From NCBI GenBank assembly GCA_049889095.1, contig JBLJFK010000001.1: 64,000 nt of DNA; one strand, given 5' to 3'. This stretch comes from Ewingella sp049889095 (GTDB lineage Bacteria; Pseudomonadota; Gammaproteobacteria; Enterobacterales; Enterobacteriaceae). The notes under the pieces were generated by a model. That model was given only the letters and a program-made list of their open reading frames with translations, was not told the DNA's origin and ran no database searches. A program made the position numbers and the translations under genes. Positions 52,820-61,410 of this stretch are shown here, in pieces (position 1 is the stretch's first letter; each line of letters begins with the position of its first letter).

Positions 52820-53771
52820 ACCATTCCTTATGCTTCAGCGGATTCATCATTGCGCCGAGGATATCCGACAATACGTTCACGATGATCACCAAGGTACCCA
52901 CCACCATCACTCCGGCCGAAATTGCTGCATAATCCTGCTGGCGAATTGCATTAATCATCCAACGGCCGATCCCCGGCCAGTTGAAAACCATTTCAGTGAT
53001 CATTGCCAGCGTGAGCATGGTTGAGAACTGTAGGCCTAGTTTCGGAATAATTGGAGGCAGGGCGTTACGCAGCACATGACGACGAATAATTGTAAGACGG
53101 GATAATCCGCGGGTCGCCGCGGCTTTTACATAATTTTTTTCCAACACGTCATCAGTGCCAATGCGCATCAGACGGATAACCTCCGTCGTCGGCGCGACGG
53201 CCAGAGCGGCAATCGGTAAAATCATATGTCGAATGGCGCTTGCTATCATTTCATGGCGGTAGGGTGAATCTGATAACCAGGCATCTACCAGCGTCAGGCC
53301 GGTGACGGTTTTAAGCTGATAAAGTAAATCAAGTCGTCCTGAAACCGGCAGCCAGCCGAGTTGCAGTGAGAAGAACAGCATCAGTAATAGCGCCAGCCAA
53401 AAAATTGGAATCGAAAAGCCAATCAGCGCGAGTGTGCTGATGGCAACGTCAGGCCATTTACCTCGCATCATCCCCGCCGTGATCCCAAGAGGGATCCCCA
53501 CCAGTAGCGCAAAGGTAAACGCCAGTACGCAAAGCTCCATCGTGGCTGGGAATACTGCTTTAAGCTGAGTACTGATATTTCCTCCGTTGATGCTTGAAAC
53601 GCCAAAATCAAACTGGAGAACACCTGAAAAATAGAAGTGATATGCGTCCCACAGCGATGCTCCGTGTAAGGGCGCGTTCGGCGTAAAATAGCTCAGACTG
53701 AACGCCACTATGCTGAGAAGAAGCAAGGTGATCAGCAACAGCAATACACGCCGTAAAATAAAGATGATCAT
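52806..53771 (-). CDS. sapB: Sap transporter permease SapB
   Basis: A 321-residue permease of the DppB type (E. coli length) beginning MIIFILRRVLLLLITLLLL; the EAA-loop region AAATRGLSRLTIIRRHVLRN is conserved. Overlaps sapA by four bases (ATGA). Confidence 0.96.
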   Translation of the reverse strand: MIIFILRRVLLLLITLLLLSIVAFSLSYFTPNAPLHGASLWDAYHFYFSGVLQFDFGVSSINGGNISTQLKAVFPATMELCVLAFTFALLVGIPLGITAGMMRGKWPDVAISTLALIGFSIPIFWLALLLMLFFSLQLGWLPVSGRLDLLYQLKTVTGLTLVDAWLSDSPYRHEMIASAIRHMILPIAALAVAPTTEVIRLMRIGTDDVLEKNYVKAAATRGLSRLTIIRRHVLRNALPPIIPKLGLQFSTMLTLAMITEMVFNWPGIGRWMINAIRQQDYAAISAGVMVVGTLVIIVNVLSDILGAMMNPLKHKEWYALR

Positions 53772-55444
53772 GGCGCTTTCCTCATTTCACTGTCGCGGAA
53801 TACTCCGGCGAAAGATGAGTTACCAAACGGGCTTAGCACTAGCCCTTTGATATCATAACGGTAGGCTTGCAGGCGCAAGGAAGAAGCGAGTGGCAAAACC
53901 GGCAACTGCTGTTCGAGAATTTTCTGCGCCTGCTGATAATACTCGATACGTTGGGAAAGTTGTTGCGACAGCAGTCCCTGGCGCAGTAGTTGGTCAAATT
54001 CGGGGTTACACCAGTGAGCATAGTTGGTCTGCGAGCGGATTGCCGCGCAGCTCAGCATCGGACGGAAGAAGCTGTCCGGGTCGTTACTGTCTGTCGCCCA
54101 GCCGACCAGCGTCAGATCATGGTTCATTTCCATCAGGCGTGCTTCCTGAAAACGCCCCTCGACCGGTACGATCACCACTTTTATGCCGACCTGACCCAAA
54201 TCTGCCTGTAGCAACTCAGCAGTCTTCAGTGGACTCGGGTTGTAAGATTGTGAAGCAGTGGGCACCCATAAGTGCAGCGTCAGTTTGTCTTGCCCCAGAT
54301 CTTTGAGGATTTTGCGGGCTTTATCTGGGTCAAACTCGGTTACTTTGGCATTGCTGTCATAAGCCCAGGAGGCACGAGGTAGAATAGAGGCTGCGGTTTC
54401 AGCGGTACCGTAGTAGATCGATTGCATCAGACGTTGATTGTTAATCGACAGTGCAATCGCCTGACGGATACGGGGATCGTTAAGCGGCGCTTTACTGGTA
54501 TTGAAAGCCAGATAAGCGACGTTCATGCCGGGGCGCAGCGTCAGACGTAGGCGTGGGTCATCACGTAAAATAGAGAGCTGACTTGCCGCCGGATAGGCGA
54601 GCACATCGCACTCACCGGTCAGCAGTTTTGACAGACGACCGGTCCCGCCCACGCCCATGTCAATCACCACCTGCGACATGCGCGGAACACCCTTCCAGTA
54701 CTTACCATTGCGTGCCAGACGCACATACTGGCCGGTACGGTATTCGCTTAGCTGGAAAGGCCCTGTACCGACCGGTTCACGGTCGATCTGCTCTTCGTTG
54801 CCCGTTTTTTGCAAATTATTGGCATATTCCGCCGATAAAACCGGCGCGTAGTGCGTTGCCAAATGCCACAGGAAAGAAGCGTCCGGATTATTTAGACGAA
54901 ACTCTACCGTGTAATCATCGAGTTTTTTCACACTTTTGACCGTGCTGGCAAATTGCAGACTGTCGAAGTAGGGGTATTGATCGCCGTTGACGGCGTGATA
55001 GTGATTGTTCGGATCGATAATACGCTGGGTGCTAAAGACCACATCGTCAGCGTTCATCATGCGTGTAGGTTTAAACCATTGCGTGCTATGAAAAGGCACA
55101 TCCTTACGCAAATGAAAACGGTAGGTAGCGCCGTCATCAAGCACTTCCCAGCTTTGTGCAAGTTCGGGGACCAGCCGGTAAGTGTAGGGGTCAACATCGA
55201 GCAGCCGGTCATACAACTGAGCAGCGAGGGTGTCGATAATCAGACCACTGCTGGCTTTCTGCGGGTTGAACGTGTTGATCATCCCATTGACGCAATAGAC
55301 AAACCCGCTCTGGCGGATATCGCTGTTTTGCCTGGTAACAGGTGAACTGGCAACAGGCGGTTTGGCTGGAGGGGGCATGGGTGCGGCAGTGGCCGCATTA
55401 GCCAGACCGCCCAGCAACAGCATCCACAAAGGTAAACGACGCAT
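53768..55444 (-). CDS. sapA: Periplasmic peptide-binding protein SapA
   Basis: Solute-binding protein of the Sap transporter. In other bacteria Sap is linked to antimicrobial-peptide resistance and haem uptake; in E. coli SapBCDF also exports putrescine. The ATG at 55444 gives 558 residues with a signal peptide (~1-20, ending AATA) and the family stretches GMINTFNPQKASSGLIIDTL and WATDSNDPDSFFRP. The frame is open for 24 more codons upstream without family match. It is first in sapABCDF and divergent from the GTPase gene. Confidence 0.95.
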   Translation of the reverse strand: MRRLPLWMLLLGGLANAATAAPMPPPAKPPVASSPVTRQNSDIRQSGFVYCVNGMINTFNPQKASSGLIIDTLAAQLYDRLLDVDPYTYRLVPELAQSWEVLDDGATYRFHLRKDVPFHSTQWFKPTRMMNADDVVFSTQRIIDPNNHYHAVNGDQYPYFDSLQFASTVKSVKKLDDYTVEFRLNNPDASFLWHLATHYAPVLSAEYANNLQKTGNEEQIDREPVGTGPFQLSEYRTGQYVRLARNGKYWKGVPRMSQVVIDMGVGGTGRLSKLLTGECDVLAYPAASQLSILRDDPRLRLTLRPGMNVAYLAFNTSKAPLNDPRIRQAIALSINNQRLMQSIYYGTAETAASILPRASWAYDSNAKVTEFDPDKARKILKDLGQDKLTLHLWVPTASQSYNPSPLKTAELLQADLGQVGIKVVIVPVEGRFQEARLMEMNHDLTLVGWATDSNDPDSFFRPMLSCAAIRSQTNYAHWCNPEFDQLLRQGLLSQQLSQRIEYYQQAQKILEQQLPVLPLASSLRLQAYRYDIKGLVLSPFGNSSFAGVFRDSEMRKAP

Positions 55445-55595
55445 AAAGGCTTCAATGTTAATTAGCAATAGCTTAAGTGTACCGTACTCTGCCAGCCTCC
55501 CCAATTCATTGCGCAAAACTCCGTCCTGTATGTCGAGACTTCACGCAATTATTTGCAAGACTCGGCAAGAAAGATCTTGAAAATAGCCATTAATT

Positions 55596-55618
55596 GTAAT
55601 GTTATATCGTAACATTTA
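55596..55618. promoter_or_regulatory. Zur box
   Basis: A 23-bp near-palindrome, GTAATGTTATAT (55596-55607) and its mate CGTAACATTTA (55608-55618), agreeing with about 19 of 22 informative positions of the gammaproteobacterial Zur consensus (GAAATGTTATA-N-TATAACATTTC). It is 43 bases upstream of the GTPase ATG. Confidence 0.85.
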
Positions 55619-55660
55619 ATCGAAATGCATCAGATTTGCATTCGTCCTCGTGAGGTCAAC

Positions 55661-56848
55661 ATGTCTTTATTACCTGTTACTGTGCTGTCCGGTTTCCTTG
55701 GCGCCGGTAAAACTACCGTGCTAAATCATATTCTTAATAACCGGCAGGGCATGCGCGTGGCCGTGATTGTCAACGATATGAGCGAGGTGAATATTGACGC
55801 GGCGTTGATTTCCAATGAAATCACCCTCGACCGCCAGCAGGAGAAGCTGGTGGAGATGAGCAATGGCTGTATTTGTTGTACTTTGCGCGAGGATCTGTTG
55901 ATTTCAGTGCGTGAGATGGCGCAGGCCGGGCGTTTCGACTATTTACTGATCGAATCGAGCGGCATCTCAGAACCGCTACCGGTGGCTGAAACCTTCACCT
56001 TCGAGGACGAAGATGGGCGGAGCCTGTCGCAGTTTGCCAGACTTGACACGCTGGTGACGGTGGTCGATGGCGCTAATTTTATGCTGCAATATCAGGAGGC
56101 ACGCAGCGTTCAGGAAGCCGGTGAAAGCCTGGGTGAAGACGATGAGCGCAGCGTTACTGATTTGCTGATCGACCAGATTGAATTTTGCGATGTACTTTTG
56201 GTCAGCAAAACTGACCTGCTCGATGCTGCTCAACAGCGGGAAGTGGTGGCGTTGCTGAAAAGTCTGAACCCTCAGGCCGATATTCTACCTATTTGGCCAG
56301 GCAGCCTGCCGCTGGAACGCGTGCTGAATACTCATCGTTTTGACTTCACCAGGGCGCAGCAAGCGCCGGGCTGGCTTAAAGAGCTGCGAGGAGAACACCG
56401 GCCTGAAACCGAAGAGTACGGTATCAGTAGTTTTGTCTACACGGCACGCCGTCCTTTTGACCCTGAAAAATTCTATCGCGTGGTACATGGTGACTGGGGC
56501 GGCGGTACGTTATTACGCTCTAAAGGTTTTTTTTGGCTGGCAACGCGTCCCCGCCATGCCGGTAATTGGAGTCAGGCAGGTGGTATTGCTCGTTACGGCA
56601 TGGCTGGCATTTTCTGGCGTGGGCTGCCAGAAAGTGACTGGCCGCATGACCCGGAGACCCGCGCAAGTATTATGGACAAATGGCAGGAACCGTTTGGCGA
56701 TATGCGTCAGGAGTTGGTGTTTATCGGTCAGCATATTGATAAAGATGAGATTATTCGCCTACTCGACGGCTGCTTGTTGAGTGTTGAGCAGATGGCAGAG
56801 GGGATTGACAGCTGGATGTCTATGGCCGATCCCTTCCCACAATGGTGA
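55661..56848 (+). CDS. COG0523 (G3E) zinc-responsive GTPase metallochaperone
   Basis: A 395-residue GTPase of the COG0523/YciC-ZigA group: P-loop GFLGAGKTTV (11-20), CxCC metal motif NGCICC (C70, C72, C73), ESSGISEP, and SKTDL as the base-recognition motif; the C-terminal CobW-C domain follows from ~270. Such proteins deliver zinc to client enzymes when zinc is scarce. The ATG at 55661 has a GTGAGG ribosome site. A Zur box just upstream supports zinc-starvation expression. No Zn-independent paralogue gene accompanies it here. Confidence 0.9.
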   Translation: MSLLPVTVLSGFLGAGKTTVLNHILNNRQGMRVAVIVNDMSEVNIDAALISNEITLDRQQEKLVEMSNGCICCTLREDLLISVREMAQAGRFDYLLIESSGISEPLPVAETFTFEDEDGRSLSQFARLDTLVTVVDGANFMLQYQEARSVQEAGESLGEDDERSVTDLLIDQIEFCDVLLVSKTDLLDAAQQREVVALLKSLNPQADILPIWPGSLPLERVLNTHRFDFTRAQQAPGWLKELRGEHRPETEEYGISSFVYTARRPFDPEKFYRVVHGDWGGGTLLRSKGFFWLATRPRHAGNWSQAGGIARYGMAGIFWRGLPESDWPHDPETRASIMDKWQEPFGDMRQELVFIGQHIDKDEIIRLLDGCLLSVEQMAEGIDSWMSMADPFPQW

Positions 56849-56944
56849 TCCACACCAGTTTCATGGCTATGCTTTTTTTGATAAACAAGTAGTGGCACGC
56901 TTAGTGTGGTAATGAGAAATATTCTCAATAACACCTTTACAGAC

Positions 56945-56963
56945 GATACTGATAACTATTATC
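56945..56963. promoter_or_regulatory. Fur box at the RyhB promoter
   Basis: GATACTGATAACTATTATC matches 16 of 19 positions of the Fur consensus and covers the -10 region (TATTAT at 56957-56962 or TATCAT at 56960-56965), with TTTACA (56936-56941) as possible -35. Confidence 0.85.
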
Positions 56964-56969
56964 ATTCGT

Positions 56970-57073
56970 TTTTCCGGAAGAGAGATGCCCGCTTGGGCGT
57001 TGAATCGACCGGTACGACATTGCTCACATTGCTTCCAGTATTACTTAGCCAGCTCGGGTGCTGGCTTTTTTTT
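56970..57073 (+). ncRNA. ryhB: RyhB-type iron-sparing small RNA
   Basis: RyhB is an Hfq-dependent sRNA that, when iron is low, shuts down mRNAs of iron-using proteins. The conserved core is present on the plus strand: ACGACATTGCTCACATTGCT (57014-57033) then TCCAGTATTACTTAGCCAGC, followed by the terminator GCTGGCT and eight T (57047-57073), as in E. coli RyhB. The 5' part is different, which is usual. The start near 56970 is set by the promoter and is inferred. Unlike E. coli, the gene is between the GTPase and convergent pspF. Whether this is the only RyhB of the genome cannot be seen. Confidence 0.93.
57047..57073 (+). terminator. Terminator of ryhB
   Basis: Stem AGCCAGC / GCTGGCT with loop TCGGGT and a run of T, eight bases before the convergent pspF stop. 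Confidence 0.93.
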
Positions 57074-57080
57074 GCCTGTT

Positions 57081-58088
57081 TTAGCCACTTTCCTGTACAT
57101 TGACCTGAATGTCATGTTTCTTCAACATCCCCCGTAATTGATGATACGTCAGCGCCAGTAAGTCCGCCGCTTTTCGTTGGTTAAAGCGTGCCTGCCGTAA
57201 TGCTTGTTCAATCAGCTGTTTTTCCTGTTCGTTGATCCATAATTTAAAATTCAGCGGTAAATCGGGCCGTGCAACCGGGCCGTATGTAGCATGTTTGTCT
57301 TCCTGAAGGGAGGATTTTTTAGCAAAGGGGTCGAGGATAATATCGTCGAGCTGAAACTCGCTGCTGCCGTGACGGTACATGGAGCGTTCAACGACGTTTT
57401 TTAGTTCGCGCACATTGCCCGGCCAGCGATATTGCAGCAGTGTATTGCGTGCATGGGCCGTAAAACCTGGAAACAGTGGCAGGGAGAGTTCCCGACACAT
57501 CTGGATAGCGAAATGTTCGGCCAGCAACATGATGTCCTGTTGACGTTCGCGCAGAGGCGGCAACTGAACGACATCAAACGCCAGGCGGTCGAGCAGGTCG
57601 GCACGGAATTTCCCGGCGGAGGCCAGAGCCGGTAGATCATCGTTGGTGGCGCAAACCAGCCGTACGTCAACCTGCAGCGGCTGGCTGCCGCCGACGCGCT
57701 CCAGATGGCCGTATTCAATCACCCGCAGTAACTTTTCCTGCACCAGCATCGGGGCGGTGGCCAGCTCATCGAGGAATAATGTGCCGCCGTCCGCGCGCTC
57801 AAAGCGCCCCAGATGACGTTTCTGTGCGCCGGTAAACGCCCCAGCCTCATGACCGAACAGTTCCGAGTCGAGCAGGTTTTCATTCAGCGCGGCGCAGTTG
57901 AGCGAGATAAACGGCCCCTGCCAGCGAGGCGACAAATAATGCAGACGGTGTGCAATAAGCTCCTTACCGCTGCCGCGCTCACCGGTGACCAGTACCGGTT
58001 TATTCAGCTTAGCCAGACGGGAGACTTGCTCGAGGACTTCTATAAAGGCGTTGGCTTCGCCGAGGAGGTTATCTGTCGTGTTGTTCAT
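57081..58088 (-). CDS. pspF: Psp operon activator PspF
   Basis: A sigma-54 enhancer-binding protein without a sensor domain, held inactive by PspA. The 335-residue product has Walker A GERGSGKE (36-43), the sigma-54-contact loop GAFTGA (83-88), Walker B GGTLFLDELATAP and a C-terminal Fis-like helix-turn-helix (~300-325). It is divergent from pspA, sharing the 230-base region with the sigma-54 promoter. Confidence 0.96.
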   Translation of the reverse strand: MNNTTDNLLGEANAFIEVLEQVSRLAKLNKPVLVTGERGSGKELIAHRLHYLSPRWQGPFISLNCAALNENLLDSELFGHEAGAFTGAQKRHLGRFERADGGTLFLDELATAPMLVQEKLLRVIEYGHLERVGGSQPLQVDVRLVCATNDDLPALASAGKFRADLLDRLAFDVVQLPPLRERQQDIMLLAEHFAIQMCRELSLPLFPGFTAHARNTLLQYRWPGNVRELKNVVERSMYRHGSSEFQLDDIILDPFAKKSSLQEDKHATYGPVARPDLPLNFKLWINEQEKQLIEQALRQARFNQRKAADLLALTYHQLRGMLKKHDIQVNVQESG

Positions 58089-58210
58089 GGTGATTCCTAT
58101 GTGGTGAAAAATACCAACCCTTAGTGAATTTAATCATACGATAAAAAAGTATAAGAGATGAAAAAATAAAAAAATCATTATTATTCATTGAGATAATCAG
58201 TTCAAAAAGT

Positions 58211-58225
58211 TGGCATGGGATTTGA
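58211..58225 (+). promoter_or_regulatory. Sigma-54 promoter of pspA
   Basis: TGGCATGGGATTTGA resembles the -24/-12 consensus TGGCAC-N5-TTGCA, with GG kept at -24 and GA in place of GC at -12. It is ~94 bases upstream of the pspA ATG. Confidence 0.65.
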
Positions 58226-58318
58226 TATAGATTCACTGTACAGGAAGCCTTTGGCTGACTTTTTTCACCGGTAACTGATTTGACCGGTAGTCCACAGAAT
58301 CAAAGAGGAATTTCGATT

Positions 58319-58990
58319 ATGGGTATTTTTTCTCGTTTCGCTGACATCGTAAATGCCAATATCAACACGTTGCTGGATAAAGCTGAAGACCCGCAAAAAC
58401 TGGTACGCCTGATGATCCAAGAAATGGAAGACACGCTGGTCGAGGTACGTTCAACTTCAGCCCGTGCTCTGGCTGAGAAGAAACAGCTGAAGCGTCGGAT
58501 TGAGCAGGGTGAAGCCCAGCAGGCCGAATGGCAGGACAAAGCCGAACTTGCGCTGCGTAAAGATAAAGATGACCTGGCGCGTGCGGCACTGATCGAAAAA
58601 CAGAAATTGACGGATTTAGTTGTCACGCTGAAAAATGAAGTCGCCACCGTTGAAGAGACGCTTGACCGGATGAAGTCTGAAATCGGTGAGCTGGAAAATA
58701 AACTGACCGAAACACGAGCTCGTCAGCAGGCGTTGACCTTACGCCATCAGGCTGCTTCGTCATCACGCGATGTGCGTCGTCAGCTAGACAGCGGTAAAAT
58801 TGATGAGGCAATGGCGCGGTTTGAACAGTTCGAACGCCGTATCGATCACATGGAAGCCGAAGCGGAAACCGTCAGCGTCGGTAAAAAGAAGTCACTGGAC
58901 CAGCAGTTTGCCGAGCTGAAAGCCGACGATGAAATCAGTGCGCAGATTGCAGCGTTGAAAGCCAAGATGCAGAACGCACCTGACGCATAG
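58319..58990 (+). CDS. pspA: Phage shock protein A
   Basis: A peripheral membrane protein that stabilises damaged inner membrane and inhibits PspF. The 223 residues are almost wholly coiled coil after the amphipathic N-terminal helix MGIFSRFADIVNANIN. The ATG at 58319 has AAAGAGGAA; the upstream open frame is not family sequence. It heads pspABCD. Confidence 0.97.
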   Translation: MGIFSRFADIVNANINTLLDKAEDPQKLVRLMIQEMEDTLVEVRSTSARALAEKKQLKRRIEQGEAQQAEWQDKAELALRKDKDDLARAALIEKQKLTDLVVTLKNEVATVEETLDRMKSEIGELENKLTETRARQQALTLRHQAASSSRDVRRQLDSGKIDEAMARFEQFERRIDHMEAEAETVSVGKKKSLDQQFAELKADDEISAQIAALKAKMQNAPDA

Positions 58991-59078
58991 GTGGTATCGA
59001 TAAATCTGCCGTTTCTAAGGCAGATTATCACTGACTCGGGTTCATTCCCGGCAATAATAAGACTCATAAGGAGAGACA

Positions 59079-59306
59079 ATGAGCTTCCTGTTTTTAGCCA
59101 TTCCACTGACCATTTTTGTGCTGTTTGTGGCGCCTATCTGGCTTTGGCTTCACTACAGCAACCGTTCACAAAATGGCAGTCAGCTAACGCAGCATGAGAT
59201 ACAAAATCTCACTCAGTTAACCCAAGATGCACGCCGCATGCGTGAACGAATTCAGGCGCTGGAAGAGATTCTGGACGCTGAGCATCCAACCTGGAGGCAA
59301 TCATAA
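59079..59306 (+). CDS. pspB: Phage shock protein B
   Basis: A 75-residue inner-membrane protein: one membrane helix (~4-24) and a cytoplasmic coiled coil (LTQLTQDARRMRERIQALEEI). With PspC it releases PspF from PspA on stress. The ATG overlaps nothing upstream; pspC overlaps its stop (TAATG). Confidence 0.96.
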   Translation: MSFLFLAIPLTIFVLFVAPIWLWLHYSNRSQNGSQLTQHEIQNLTQLTQDARRMRERIQALEEILDAEHPTWRQS

Positions 59307-59665
59307 TGGCGACAGGATTATCTGAGCGAAAATTATATAGGGTGCCGGAAGAGGGCATGATCAAAGGGGTACTGGCCGGGCTTGCTCATTATCTCGGCGT
59401 GCCGGTTAAACTACTGCGTATCATGGCCGTACTGTCGATATTCTTCGGTTTATTTATGTTTACCTTTGTGGCCTACGTGATCCTCAGTTATGTACTGGAT
59501 CCCGTACCTGCCAATGAATTTGATGATGAGAATGCGCCGTCGCCTCGCAACTTACTTGACGAAGCCGACCGCGAGCTGAAGGCCAGCGAACAGCGTTTAC
59601 GTCAGGTTGAACGCTATGTGACTTCTGAAACCTTTGGGGTACGCAGCCGTTTTCGTCAGCTTTAA
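59306..59665 (+). CDS. pspC: Phage shock protein C
   Basis: A 119-residue PspC-domain protein with a membrane segment (~38-66) and the family stretch MIKGVLAGLAHYLGVPVKLLRIM. It partners with PspB as the stress sensor at the inner membrane. Confidence 0.95.
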   Translation: MATGLSERKLYRVPEEGMIKGVLAGLAHYLGVPVKLLRIMAVLSIFFGLFMFTFVAYVILSYVLDPVPANEFDDENAPSPRNLLDEADRELKASEQRLRQVERYVTSETFGVRSRFRQL

Positions 59666-59789
59666 ACTTTCGTCATCATTAAACGACAAGGTTCGGACCC
59701 ACTACCGCTTCAAACGTTGCCGCGACGCTTTATTGACAACATTAGACGGCAACGCTTCTCCTCTCTCGCGCCAAAGGAATCAACTTATT

Positions 59790-60038
59790 ATGCGTACTCT
59801 GACTTCCTCGCTGCCGGGTAGCAGCAGCCTGCTGAAGAAAATCTTCAAGTTTGTCATTATGCTGGCGCTGACCTTTGGGCCTGCCGGTATGGCGGCACGT
59901 GTGCTGAGAGTGGCAGGAAACGGTCCACTGCGTTACGTTTTAGCTCTATTATTAGAACCGTTATTCAAACGTATTCTGACTGCGTTGTTTGGTCGCTACG
60001 CCAGGGAGAGTAATGAAAAGGCTACAAAACGAGTTTAA
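59790..60038 (+). CDS. pspD: Phage shock protein D
   Basis: An 82-residue peripheral membrane protein (MRTLTSSLPGSSSLLKKIFK) with a hydrophobic N-terminal half (~18-40) and basic C-terminus; slightly longer than E. coli PspD. The ATG at 59790 has AAAGGAA. The frame also runs back to 59634 but overlaps pspC out of frame, so that part is not used. ycjX starts inside its end. Confidence 0.88.
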   Translation: MRTLTSSLPGSSSLLKKIFKFVIMLALTFGPAGMAARVLRVAGNGPLRYVLALLLEPLFKRILTALFGRYARESNEKATKRV

Positions 60039-61410
60039 TTCACTGGTCAATCGCGGAATGGACCGGCACTTGCGTCTGGCCGTAACCGGTCTTAGCCGTA
60101 GCGGTAAAACCGCTTTCATCACCGCTTTCGTCAATCAGCTGCTTCATCTGCACAGCGGCGCACGTTTGCCCCTTTTTTCCGCCGCCCGCGAAGAGCGACT
60201 GCTCGGTGTTAAACGTATTCCGCAGCGCGATCTCGGCGTCTCACGCTTTACCTATGATGAAGGTATGGCGCAGCTACATGGCACTCCACCCAACTGGCCA
60301 ACGCCGACGCGTGGCGTGAGTGAAATTCGCCTCGCGCTACGTTACCGCTCCAATGACTCTTTGCTGCGACACTTCAGAGATACGTCGACGCTGTATCTGG
60401 AAATTGTCGATTATCCCGGCGAATGGCTGCTCGATTTGCCCATGCTGGAACAACGTTATCTTGAGTGGTCCCGGCAGATGGCCGGGCTATTGCAGGGTGA
60501 GCGAGCGGAGTGGGCAAAGCCGTGGCTGACATTGTGCCAGCCGTGTGACCCGCTGGCACCGGCTGACGAAAATCAATTGGCCGCTATTGCGCAGGCCTAC
60601 ACTGACTATCTCACCCGCTGTAAGAAGGAAGGGCTGCACTTTATTCAGCCTGGCCGTTTTGTGCTGCCCGGCGATCTGGCCGGTGCGCCAGCGCTGCAGT
60701 TTTTCCCCTGGCCTGAGATGCAGCAATACAACGATGCTCAGCTAGCCCAGGCAGACAAGCACAGCAATCTGGGTATGCTGCGCGCCCGTTTTGACTATTA
60801 CTGCCAGTCGATCGTGAAGGGTTTCTACAAAGAACACTTTGTCCGCTTTGACCGGCAAATTGTGCTGGTGGATTGCCTGCAACCGCTCAACAGTGGTCCG
60901 CAGGCATTCAATGATATGCGGCTGGCGCTGACGCAGCTGATGCAAAGTTTTCACTACGGTAAACGTACGCTGTTTCGCCGCATGTTTAACCCATGCATCG
61001 ACAAATTGATGTTTGCAGCGACCAAGGCGGACCACATCACCGGCGATCAGCACGCTAATCTGGTATCGCTGTTACAACAGTTGGTACAGGAAGCCTGGCA
61101 AAATGCCGCCTTTGAGGGGATCAGCATGGATTGCGCCGGTTTGGCATCGGTGCAGGCCACCGAAACGGGCATAGTGGAATATCAGGGGCAGCCCCTTCCG
61201 GCGCTTAAAGGTCATCGGTTGAGCGACGGCGCACCGCTCACGGTGTTCCCCGGCGAAGTACCCGCGCGTTTGCCGGGTGCCGCCTTCTGGCAGCAGCAGG
61301 GTTTTCATTTTGATGAGTTCCGTCCGCGTGAAATGAGCGTGGATACGCCGTTACCGCATATCCGCCTTGATGCGGTGATGGAGTTTTTACTGGGAGATAA
61401 AATGCGATGA
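60013..61410 (+). CDS. ycjX: YcjX-family GTPase-like protein
   Basis: A 465-residue protein (E. coli length) with P-loop GLSRSGKTAF near residue 30. YcjX-type proteins are stress-linked and are usually next to psp genes; a PspF-dependent expression is inferred from its place after pspD (overlap). The function is uncertain, possibly envelope stress. ATG at 60013 has AGGGAGAG. Confidence 0.93.
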   Translation: MKRLQNEFNSLVNRGMDRHLRLAVTGLSRSGKTAFITAFVNQLLHLHSGARLPLFSAAREERLLGVKRIPQRDLGVSRFTYDEGMAQLHGTPPNWPTPTRGVSEIRLALRYRSNDSLLRHFRDTSTLYLEIVDYPGEWLLDLPMLEQRYLEWSRQMAGLLQGERAEWAKPWLTLCQPCDPLAPADENQLAAIAQAYTDYLTRCKKEGLHFIQPGRFVLPGDLAGAPALQFFPWPEMQQYNDAQLAQADKHSNLGMLRARFDYYCQSIVKGFYKEHFVRFDRQIVLVDCLQPLNSGPQAFNDMRLALTQLMQSFHYGKRTLFRRMFNPCIDKLMFAATKADHITGDQHANLVSLLQQLVQEAWQNAAFEGISMDCAGLASVQATETGIVEYQGQPLPALKGHRLSDGAPLTVFPGEVPARLPGAAFWQQQGFHFDEFRPREMSVDTPLPHIRLDAVMEFLLGDKMR

